Shown here piece by piece: positions 53,213 through 62,961 of a DNA stretch of 64,000 bases; position 1 is the first letter of the stretch; every line of letters begins with the position of its first letter. The stretch covers positions 2,720,078-2,784,077 of the forward strand of contig CM042088.1 in NCBI GenBank assembly GCA_023512835.1, given 5' to 3'. The DNA is from Taxillus chinensis. Lineage: Eukaryota; Streptophyta; Magnoliopsida; Santalales; Loranthaceae. Made by a program: the position numbers and the translations under genes. Under the pieces are notes generated by a model that worked only from the letters and a program-made list of their open reading frames with translations, had not been told where the DNA came from and ran no database searches.

Positions 53213-54931
53213 CTATGGTGCCACCTGAAATGAAACCATCCAACGGTTTAGATTACTAACAGGATATAAGTTGGTTAGTTTTGGAGTGAAATCTAGAGGA
53301 CACTCAGTAGTTTGAGCATTGGAGGTTGATGATTCGGAGCCTAGGCCAGGTTTGACTCGAATATTATCCGGATCAGTCCTAAATGTAGAGGCTATTTCCC
53401 CGGACTTAAGCCACTTACGATTTATTTCCCTTTCCTGTTCAAGTTCATTCTCGAGTCTTTTTACTATAACTTTTAGGCCTGAAAGATTGGTATTTAGCAG
53501 ATGATTTTCAGCTCTTAGATTGTGATACCAAGCTTCTTTTCCTCTGAAGTCAGCTATGTCCTTTTCAAGTCTAGTAATAGTAAATTCAAGACATTTATTC
53601 TGACTTTCCATATCTTTGTACATTTGAGTAATTATTAGTCTCTCATTCTTTTCATGATCACAAACAGTAGTAAGAGATTCTAATTTACTCATGAGCTCAG
53701 AGATAGAAGGTACCTCGATTTGCCATGAGGCAGATGTTCGGCTTAGGAGTTGGCTCATCATCCGAGGATTCCTCCTCTTCTTCCGAGCCACTGATGTACT
53801 TTGTCACGAACGCCTTCCTCTTGTTCTTGCTGTTGTCTGAGGTGGTACGTCGAGGAGTAACCTTGTCACTTTTCTCTGCCGTCTTAGATTTGGATCTGCA
53901 TTCCTTGGCCCAGTGACCGGGTTTCCCACAATTAAAGCATTCTTGGGAGCTCGACTCCGATCGTTCCTTCCTTCTGGATGATGAGGAGCCTCTTCCGAAT
54001 CCTTTTCTACTTTTCCGAAGGAATCGTTCAAAGGATTTGACGAGAAGAGCTATTTCCTCTTCTGCGTCTGAGTCAGAATTCTCTGACTCATCCGTATCAT
54101 CCTCCTGATGATTACTGGAGCATTCCGTAGCTTTGAGAGCTACCCCTTTTTCTTTCCGAGCTATTTTCTCATCACGGTCAGTGTATCTGAATCTGGCCTC
54201 ATGAGTCCGAAGCTCTCCATATATTTCCTCAAGGGCGATAACGGCCGCTTTTTGTCAGCTTGCATCTTGAGCTGCTTGGAGTAGTAGCGATCCGGCAAGG
54301 ATCGAAAGAACTTGTCATTGATTTGAGACTGAGTGTAGTGCTCATTGACAGTTTTTAGCTCTAGAATGAGCTTGCCGAATCTCCGATAGATGCTTTCAAG
54401 GGATTCGCCAGGTTTGTGATTGAAACTCTCAAAATTCTGTCTGAGAGCACATATCACATTTTGCATCTGGGACTGACTTCCCTCATAGAGGATTGTCAGT
54501 TTATCCCAGACAGCTTTTGCTGACGTGCAGCCCTGGACATCCGTGAAAGCCTCGGAATCCAAAGACGATGTAACATAAGCCAGAGCCTTTTCACTAGCGC
54601 ACTGCCAGGCTCTTTCATCGTTGGTAAGTTCGGTATCCGTCTTTGGCCTCCTAACTCCATGTTCTCCGATAGTCATTGGAATTAGAATCTCCTGATGAAA
54701 ACATGGCCACATGAGATGATCATGGCATACCATAAACATCATCATGCGAGCTTTCCACTGGGAGAAAAGCTCAGGTGTGAATTTGGGCGGTTTTGTCAGA
54801 GTAAAACCAGAACTCCGTGGTTGAGGAGCGGCGACAGTAGCAGGTTGAGGTGGGTCGACGTTTTCACTGCTGCTTCGATTCGGGATGGGCTCTTGTGCAC
54901 CTCCGGAGTTAAGGCGAGTGTTGAATAGCAT
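53213..54931 (-). pseudogene. C1 gag with coiled coil and zinc knuckle
   Basis: The natural start is the ATG at 54929-54931 (MLFNTRLNSGGAQEP); codons further right belong to the G2 LTR. Capsid features: FTPELFSQWKARMMMFM, AWQCASEKALAYVTSSL, AKAVWDKLTILYEGSQ and GESLESIYRRFGKLI. A frameshift lies near 54255; the correct frame then carries KGVALKATECSSN, an acidic stretch and CFNCGKPGHWAKEC (53899-53940), a CX2CX4HX4C zinc knuckle. After NICLMAN a frame continues through ELMSKLESLTTVCDHEKNE and LKVIVKRLENELEQEREIN, a long coiled coil of about 110 residues typical of Sirevirus gag extensions. Confidence 0.9.
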
Positions 54932-54933
54932 AC

Positions 54934-55868
54934 TGTTATCACTCGTTTTCGTCCGGGCCGAACCCAAATGATAAAATATACAGAGTCGCCACCAACTGTT
55001 TTTGGGGTACAGTTGGATACCCTCTACCTTGAGTAGTTAAGATGTGGTCTGTGTTACCAGAGATGAGTTCGGGAGTTGGTTACGTGTTGGGAAGGTTTTA
55101 GCACCCCTACAACGCCCTTTCGGTACCTGTCTTAGGAGGAGAAGGTTTCTATTTATTTTTATTTTTTTTGCTTTTATTTTTTATTTTTTTTATTTTTTTA
55201 TTTTTAAATCACATTTAATCTAAATCTAATTCTCAAAATTTTATTTTAATCCGTCACATGCTAATTAATTAATAGGCTTAATTACTACTCACGAGCTAAT
55301 TATTAAATTTAAAAGTTAAAGGTTAAATTTAATTATCATAATCTAAGTACAAATTATTTAAATTAGCCTAATTATTTACTAAATTTTAAATATGAAAATT
55401 ACTTACAAAAGTTAATTACTAATTTATCTAATTACTAATGTTATTTAATTCATTACGCGCTAATTAATTAATTACCAGGCTTACTTACTATTGACATGCT
55501 TAAATTTGAAAAGTTAATTACAAACTTATTAAAAATTAACTACCTAATTATGCTGATTTAATTATAAACTAACTACTAATTTACTACACAAAATAAAAAT
55601 TAAAGAAGGAAAGGAATAAAAACCTGGAATATTGTGGACCGAGGGCGCCCTTCTCCCGAATGCCTCCTTTTTCTACAAAAGAAGGGAAAAGAAAATTAAT
55701 TTGACTATAACCGCAGTTCTTTTTTAGAACCGCAGTTAAGTTTACACTTTACTCTTTTTTTTGAGTTTTGTGTAATTGATGGATGGTGTCTTTGGAAGGG
55801 GAGAGGAACCCTTTATATAGGAGTCATGGAGAAGGAAATTTTGTAAAACCTCCAATGGGGGTCCAACA
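54934..55868 (-). repeat. G2 3' LTR
   Basis: The plus strand starts TGTTATCACTCG and ends GTCCAACA, 935 bp. A minus-strand TATATAA box lies at 55813-55821, only about 50 bases from the LTR start, so the U3 is very short. The interior (55150-55600) is AT-rich with TTAATTA phrases. The first 210 bases match the G1 LTR. Confidence 0.85.
55813..55821 (-). promoter_or_regulatory. TATA box of G2 LTR
   Basis: CTTTATATAGG on the plus strand reads CCTATATAAAG on the minus strand, followed by a GGTTCCTCTCCCC leader. Confidence 0.65.
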
Positions 55869-55884
55869 GCTGCCCCTCTTTGTG
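55869..55884 (-). other. Polypurine tract of G2
   Basis: Same 16 bases as at 33785 in G1, directly before the LTR start TGTTGGACC. Confidence 0.85.
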
Positions 55885-56053
55885 CATTGTTTGTAGACAA
55901 ACAGTGTACAAAGATAAGAAGGAATCATTTTGGACGGGTTGGAGCACTTACTTGCCTTACCTGGCGCTGAAGCAGGGTAGGACGTTATGGTTGGGTTTGT
56001 CCCCAAGAATGAAAAGAAGCTTCTAAGGCCGGTGGAATTTGAACAATTTTGAT

Positions 56054-56600
56054 GAGGCATCTAAGGCCTGACGGGAGTTGAAAAGGGCATCTAAAGCCTG
56101 ACAGAATTGAAAAGGCATCTAAGGCCCGACAAAATTGAAAAGGCATCTAAGGCCTGACAGAATTGAAAAGGCATCTAAGGCCTAACAGGAATTGAAAAGG
56201 CATCCAAGGCCTAACAAGGAGTGAAAAGGCATTTAAGGCCCGATAGAAACTGAAAAAGGCATCTAAGGCCTGATAGGAATTGAAAAGGCATCTAAGGCCA
56301 ATTATGAATTGAAAAGGCATCTAAGGCCTGACAGAATTGAAAAGGCATGTAAGGCCTGACAGGAATTGAAAAAAAGCATCTAAGGCTTGATAGGAATTGA
56401 AAAGGCATCTAAGGCCTAATTAGGATTTGAAAAGGCGTCTAAGGCCTAACAGAATTAAAAAGGCATGTAAGGCCTAATCAAGAATTGAAAAGGCATCTAA
56501 GGCCTAACAGGAATTGAAAAGGCATCCAAGGCCTAACAGGAATGGAAAAGGTTTTCGAAGCCTAACAAGAATTGAAAAAGCATCCAAGGCCTAGACAAGG
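56054..56600. repeat. About 19 tandem 28-30-bp repeats in G2 3' untranslated region
   Basis: The unit is GGCATCTAAGGCCTGACAGG followed by AATTGAAAA. It is repeated head to tail with one- or two-base changes and small length shifts. It is homologous to the G1 array at 33966 but has more and less diverged units. Confidence 0.95.
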
Positions 56601-57680
56601 GTGCATGATTGTTGAATACTGATTATGGGCTCCCTCTACGAGTTCACTCAATGAGATCGCTCTACGAGGTTACCCGAAAAGAGTGGAAGTTTGTTTGAGT
56701 CTCAAAAGGGTGCTTTTAGAGCTTGGGGAAATTGTTAAAAAAAAGTCTTGTAGAGTTAAACAAAGGAAGCTAGTAGGGCTTGATGAGAAGCTTGTTGCGG
56801 ATGAGTTCTTGGGATCTTTAGAGGCGATGACGTTCCTGAAATTGCAAAAAATGTTGAATGTATGCAATGATGCATGGAATGCAATGTGGTGTATGTAGGG
56901 GAGACATAGTGAATGAAATGTGTTGCCAAGGACCCAATATGGGATGGGGGTTTATTCTCAATATGGTTGAAGGGTTTGACTGACATCCAGCTTGTTAGGG
57001 AATTGTCTCTCTCAATATAGATGGAGGGCTTGTTTGACTTAGCTTCACTGCATTGAGGAACTTGATTTGACGACTCCGTTGGGATGTTGGCACTCTGTGT
57101 TGAAGAGTTTGACTTGTTTGAGGTTTGAGCTTGGCCCTACTCATAAGGTAACGCCAAAGGAGCCTACTGGGGATTTAAAATGTTCTAATTAAATGTGACA
57201 TGAAGACGATGAAACATGCGTAGGGAAATAAAAAGGGATGTTTGTCGGTTTAATTCCACAAAACATATTTATATCATAGAAGGTGCCCCTTGTTATAATC
57301 TGATAAACAAAATTACAAGTCTTTAAAACATAATGTACAAATTTGATTCGAGTATGCCTCAGGTTTGACCAAGTCTTCCACCGTTTGCAGCTATTGTTTT
57401 TTAGATGGTGCTGTTTCTATTGTTTGCAAAGGACCCTGTTTTATGTGGTCTTGATCTTTTCGCCCTTCAGGATTTATTTTTGGCTTTGTATTTTACCCTT
57501 GGTGCCCTTTCAAGTTTTCACCAAGTCCGCCTTTGTTCGCTTCTTTGTCTATTGTTGGAGCTTTGTATTTTACCCTTGGTGCCCTTTCGGGTTTTCACCA
57601 AGTCCACTCATTGCTGCCATGCTTTATTCCTTCCATGTCTCGGAAGAAAGATTAAGTAACTCCTCATTTGGACGAGAGAG
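56601..57680 (-). other. G2 3' untranslated region outside the array
   Basis: No genes. It shares with G1 the GGCTCCCTCTACGAGTTCAC block, the TTGACTTGTTTGAGGTTTG block and the duplicated TTTGTATTTTACCCTTGGTG block (57482 and 57565). Confidence 0.6.
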
Positions 57681-60194
57681 TTAAGCATAGAACTTTTTCA
57701 CTGCATCGCTATTCACTGGGTTAGGGAGCTCATCACCATCCATTCTGGCAAGGATCAATGCGCCTCTTGAGAATGCTTTCTTCACAACATATGGGCCTTC
57801 ATAGTTGGGAGTCCACTTGCCTCTATGGTCATGTTGAATTGGTAATATTTTCTTGAGGATGAGATCACCCTCTTGAAATATTCTAGGCTTCACCTTTTTA
57901 TTGTAGCTGTTCATCATTCTCTGTTGATATAACTGACCTTTGCAGATGGCTGCCAAGCATTTGCCCTCGATTAAATTCAATTGTTCATAACGGTTTTAGA
58001 CCCACTCTGCTTCTTCGAGTTGAGCATCCTTGAGTACTCGTAGGGAAGGTATCTCTACTTCGACAGGTAAGACGGCCTCCATACCATAAACCAAAGAAAA
58101 TGGAGTTGCCCCAGTTGATGTTTGTACCGAGGTGCGATAAGCTTGCAAGGCAAATGGTAGCTTCTCATGCCAATCTTTGTATGTTTCCGTCATCTTTCTG
58201 ATAATGTTCTTGATATTCTTATTGGATGCTTCTACTGCTCCATTCATCTTGGGGCGATAGGGGGTCGAGTTGCGGTGTTGGATTTTGTATGTTTCGCACA
58301 ACTTACCCATCATCCGACTGTTCAGATTGGCAGCATTGTCTGTTATGATTTGCTCAGGAAGGCCGTATCGACATATGATGTTGTTCTGCAAAAATTTAAC
58401 CACCACGGCTTGTGTGACATTAGCATATGACGCTGCTTCTACCCACTTGGTGAAATAATCAATGGCCACTAAGATGAAGCGGTGACCATTGGATGCTTTC
58501 GGAGATATTGGTCCGATAACGTCGATACCCCAGAGCAAGAATGGCCATGGGGAAACCATCACATGTAGCTTAGATGGAGGTACTTGGATCTTATCGCCAT
58601 AAATTTGACACTTGAGGCATTTGCGTACATACTCAATACAATCTTTTTCCATGGTGACCCAATAATAGCCCATTCGCATGATTTGTCTTGTTAATGCATG
58701 TCCATTTGCATGTGAACCGCATTCTCCATCATGCACTTCTTTCAGTATCTGTGTCGACTCTTCTTTTGCCACACACCGCAATAACACCATGTCATGATTT
58801 CGCTTATATAGAATGGGACCATCAAGGTAATAATTGGATGCCGATCTTCGGATATTTCTTTTATCAGACTCAGAGGCCTCCATCGGGTATTCTTGCTTGA
58901 ACAAATATTGTCTGATGTCATCATACCAGGGCTTTTCCTCGGTATTTCCTTCGACGGCCATACAATGTGAAGGAGCATCTTGTATGCGAATATCGAAAGA
59001 CTGAACTTCCAACTTTGTGTCTAGCCGAAGGAGGGAGGCTAGAGTTGCAAGTGCGTCGGGAATCTGATTGTACTCCCTGGGCATATGCTCAAATGTAATG
59101 TCTTCAAACTGCTCAGCTAACTCTGCGACATGCTTCCGATATGGGATTAATTTGTGGTTTCGAGTCTCCCATTCTCCTCTTACTTGAAAAATGATAAGTG
59201 CAGAATCACCAAACACTCGTAATTTTTTAATTCCTCTGCTAATTGCTTCTTGGAGCCCCATCACACAGGCCTCATATTCCGCCACATTGTTGGTACAAGG
59301 AAAGGTTAACTTTGCTGCCATTGGGAAATGTTCGCCTTTTGGAGATATCAGGATGGCCCCAATACCGTGTCCCAAAAGACTAGAAGCTCCATCAAACCAC
59401 ATAGTCCACATGTCTGATACTTCGGCCGTAATGATGTTGATGTACTCATCTGGAAAGCCAATAGTCATGGGCTCATAATCTTCTAATGCTCTGTCTGCCA
59501 AGTAATCGGCTATTGCACTTCCTTTTATGGCTTTCTGAGGCACGTAGATGATATCATAATCTGACAGGATCAACTGCCACTTGGCGATTTTTCCAGAGAT
59601 GGATGGTTTTTCCAAGAGATATTTGAGTGGATCATGCTTGGAGATCAGCCATGTAGTATGATAAAGAGTATACTGCCTCAATCTTCTTGTTATCCAAACA
59701 AGGGCACAACATGTCTTTTCCAATGGTGTATAGTTTTCTTCATTGATAGTGAACTTCTTGCTGAGATAATAAATGGCCTGCTCCTTCTTGCCAGTAGAAT
59801 CATGTTGCCCTAAGACACAACCCATTGACGACTCCTGAACAGTCAAGTATAAGATTAAAGGTCTGTCGGGTACTGGTGGGACCAAAACAGGTGGATTGGA
59901 CAGATATTGTTTGATCCTATCAAAGGCTTCTTGACACTTATCATTCCAACAGTCTGGATTGTTCTTCCGTAATGTCTTGAAGATGGGTTCACATGTGGCT
60001 GTCAATTGTGAAATGAACCGAGCAATGTAATTCAATCGCCTGAGGAATCCTCTAACCTCCTTGATGGTTCGCGGTGGGGGAATCCCTTGGATAGCTCGAA
60101 CTTTGTCTGGATCAATTTCCACTCCTTTTTGGCTCACAATGAAACCTAAAAGTTTTCCCGACATGGCTCCAAAAGTGCATTTTTCGGGGTTCAA
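57681..60194 (-). pseudogene. G2 pol: RT thumb, RNase H, archaeal-type RNase H, integrase
   Basis: A 732-codon frame (60194-57996), then one TAA stop (57996-57998, CAA in the G1 relative) and 98 more codons to the natural end VKKFYA. Residue 1-110: RT thumb (NPEKCTFGAMSGKLLGFIV). About 113-235: RNase H (LILYLTVQESSMGCVLGQH). About 262-385: archaeal-type RNase H with D268 (WFDGASS), E306 (VAEYEAC), D330 (FGDSAL) and D380 (QIPDAL). From about 470: integrase with HANGHALTRQ and CLKCQ zinc ligands, WGIDVIGPI, IITDNAANL and NGAVEASNK, so DDE is complete. It is the best-preserved pol block in the window; only the late stop and upstream RT lesions spoil it. Confidence 0.95.
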
Positions 60195-61137
60195 TTTGAG
60201 CTGATATTTTTGTAGCCTGTTAAAAAGCTTATGGAGTACTTCAATGTGATCTTCAGTGCTCCGCGATTTGGCATCATGTCATCCACATATACTTCGACTT
60301 CTTTATGCATCATATCATGGAATAGGGTCACCATGGCTCGTTAATAAGTTGCTCCTGCATTCTTCAGGCCAAACGGCATCACATTATAACATAATGTGCC
60401 CCAAAGTGTCGTAAACGTGGTCCTCTCCTTGTGTTCGGGGGCCATACGAATCTGATTGTAGCCTGAGAAGCCATCCATGAATGAGAATAGGGCATGTTTT
60501 GCTGTATTATCCACTAGTGTATCAATATGAGGAAGCGGGAAGTTATCTTTCGGGCTGGCCCAATTCAAATCTCGATAATCAACATACATACGAACCTTGC
60601 CTCTTTTCTTTGGTACTGGTACAACATTGGCCACCCATTCTGGATAGTGGGAGACACTCAGAAAACCTGCATCCCATTGCTTTCTGACTTCTTCTTTAAT
60701 CTTCAGTAGCATCTCCGGTCTCATTCTTCGCAATTTCGCTGTCTTGGCTTGCACTCGGCTTTACTGGTATGTGGTGTTGCACTATGTCAGTGTCTAATCC
60801 CGGCATATCTTGATATGACCAAGCAAAAACATCTATGTAGCTTCTCAACAGCTCAATTAATTGCTTCTTGATATTGGCAGCTATCAAGGACCCTACCCTC
60901 AATTCTTTTGGTTCAGTTGTCGTCCCCAAATTCACCGTTTCTACTGGATCTTCACTTGGAATGGGTAAACGATCGTCCCTTTCCAATAGGCGTATGATCT
61001 CTCCCGCTAGTTCGGGTGTCTCCTCTACCTCATTCTCATCAGCTTCAAACACTGGCTGCTCCCAATTTGGACTTTGGTCAAACCTTAGGCATCTCGTTTC
61101 ACTTTCGCATACGATGTTCTCATTGACATTGTGATAC
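60195..61137 (-). pseudogene. G2 reverse transcriptase, N-terminal and palm
   Basis: It begins at the intron acceptor with YHNVNENIVCESETRC, the acidic FEADENEVEETPELAGEI stretch and SYIDVFAWSYQDMPGLD. A frameshift near 60750 shifts to LRRMRPEMLLKIKEEVRK. The palm has YVDYRDLNWASPKDNFPLP, DGFSGYNQIRMAPEHKE and NVMPFGLKNAGATY, then a TAA stop (60341-60343) where G1 has the Gln of YQRAM. EVYVDDM is encoded just after (about 60285-60300), and one base is missing near 60272 relative to G1. Three lesions, all small. Confidence 0.9.
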
Positions 61138-61321
61138 CTGCTTATAAGAGGATGACAAGTTGGTAACCAAATATGATATGCATATGTCATGAATGGAATG
61201 CACCATGAAAGATTTGAAGAAACACATTTTATTGGAAAGCTTTTAATAAAAACACATGTTCACAACTTCAAAAGACATTAAAATAGAAAATAGTAAATCC
61301 CAGTGACCCCTTAAGCATTAC
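61138..61321 (-). other. G2 spliceosomal intron between protease and reverse transcriptase
   Basis: 184 bases on the minus strand, opening GTAATG and closing CTTATAAGCAG. It is in the same position and phase as the G1 intron. Both exon edges stay open: PIM upstream, YHNVN downstream. The intron body is AT-rich and more variable than the flanking codons. Confidence 0.8.
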
Positions 61322-62961
61322 ATTATGGGGAGGTTCAGGCTGGTCCAATTGTTCAATGGTTGGTTGGAATCCTCTCGCGCCACCAGAACCATCTCGCTCG
61401 GTGCATGCTCGTCTGTGTCCAAGGCAGCCACAATCCTTGTCTCGGGCTCAAGTTGGCTCTTGTGAATAAACCCTCCAGTCCAGAATGTAACATGTAAGGG
61501 GGGAAAGCTCCTCTTTCCCTCTTGTATTGACCTTTTCTGCAACTTTGCCATTCTGATTTCCTTCTTTTTGGCAGCTTCCCTCTGTCTGTCAGCTCTTGTA
61601 GGCATGTAGCCTAACCCAAACTTCTCGGTATTTTCTCGAATAGTCAATGATTTTTTTGATTCCTTGAGCCTTTGGGCCTAATCCTTGCCCTGGTTTGTAC
61701 CCCTGTTTGATCATGGTGGCTGCAATCATTCTTGCAGCCTTCGAGAGATAATGGTTTGGGGCAAAAGTGACATTCACCATCTCAAATGCCCGATAGGAGC
61801 ATTCTGGAACATCCTCATTGTTTTCAATATAGGGGACTGATGCTGGCTTGGTGACAAGGAAACTTGTCTCTCCAGATATGCAAATGAGTTGGTCTCCCAT
61901 TGCAAATTTCATCTTTTGGTGGAGGCTTGATGGCACTGCTCCTGCCATGTGGATCCAAGGCCTTCCCAACAAACAGCTATAATAGGGTGTAATGTCCATC
62001 ACCTGAAATTCTACCATAAAGGTAGCTGGTCCAATCAGTAGTGGAATGTCTAGGGTTCCCACCACGTCACGTTTTCCTCCATCGAATGCTCGTACCTTCA
62101 TTGTACAAGGGCGCATATAGGATGCGTCGACCGGTAGTTGTTGCAGTATATGTAAGGGCATAATGTTCAAAGCAGAGCCGTTGTCAATAAGAACTCAGGC
62201 TATGGTGTGCTCTTTACACTTGACAGTAATGTGCAGAGCTTTTATGTGTCCCTTCCCTTCCTGGGGCAGCTCATCATCTCCAAAACTGATGACGTTGTCC
62301 ATAATGAGGTTACTAGTGATTCCATCCACATTCTCCACTAGGATGGTTGGAGGAACATAGGCTTGGCTTAGAACCTTCATTAGTGCTTCCCGGTGAGGTT
62401 GGGAATCCATCATTAATGAGAGCAACGAGATGCGAGCCGGTTGTCGACTTAGTTGATCCACAATGTTATATTCGCTTTGTTTCATAAGTTTCAAAAATTC
62501 TGTGGTCTCTTCTTCAGTGACCGGTGCTCCTTTCTTTGTTGCCTCCAGTGTTGGCTCAATGTCGGGTTCTGCAGGTTTTTCTTTCCTTGCTTTGTCAGCC
62601 ATATCAGGGGCATATGCCCGACCGCTCCTGGTTTTCTTTTCTGCTGCGGTGGCTCCTTGGATTACTTCACAGCTATAGTTCCATGGGACTGCTTTATCCG
62701 TCTTGTAAGGGAAACGGGTAGGAACTCGTATGGTGAGTGGTGTAATTCCATGAGGCAGTTGCGGGATCTCTGTTTTCGCCTTCTTGTCTGGCACAAGATT
62801 TGCATCATGTATAGTGAGAGGCCTGATTCCATGTGGTAGTAATGGGATTTCTGGAGTCTTCACGTTCAAAATAAGGGGTGTTGGAACCCATGATGGTTTG
62901 CATGACATATCTCCTTGGATCATATGGCTTTGATTGTCCGTATCTTCTCTTGAGAATTCGA
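61322..62961 (-). pseudogene. G2 gag C-terminus, protease and G-patch-like segment
   Basis: Same architecture as G1. Protease: IDNGSALNIMPLHILQQLP, with an in-frame TGA just upstream (62195-62197) where G1 has CGA. G-patch-like segment: MIKQGYKPGQGLGPKAQGI; an extra T near 61655 shifts the frame, after which GLGYMPTRADRQREAAK continues to the intron donor. The 23-residue region between KTPEIPLLPHG and TEIPQLPHGITPLTIRVP shows a duplication absent from G1 (two LPHGI-PLTI blocks, about 62725-62850). Confidence 0.85.

Noticed and set aside
54932..54967. Upstream Met (54967) as the start of C1 gag
   Set aside because: Those codons lie in the G2 LTR; the gag ATG is at 54929-54931.
56054..56600. 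CRISPR-like array or leucine-rich-repeat coding region
   Set aside because: The repeats have no unique spacers and no open frame; they lie in a Tat 3' untranslated region.
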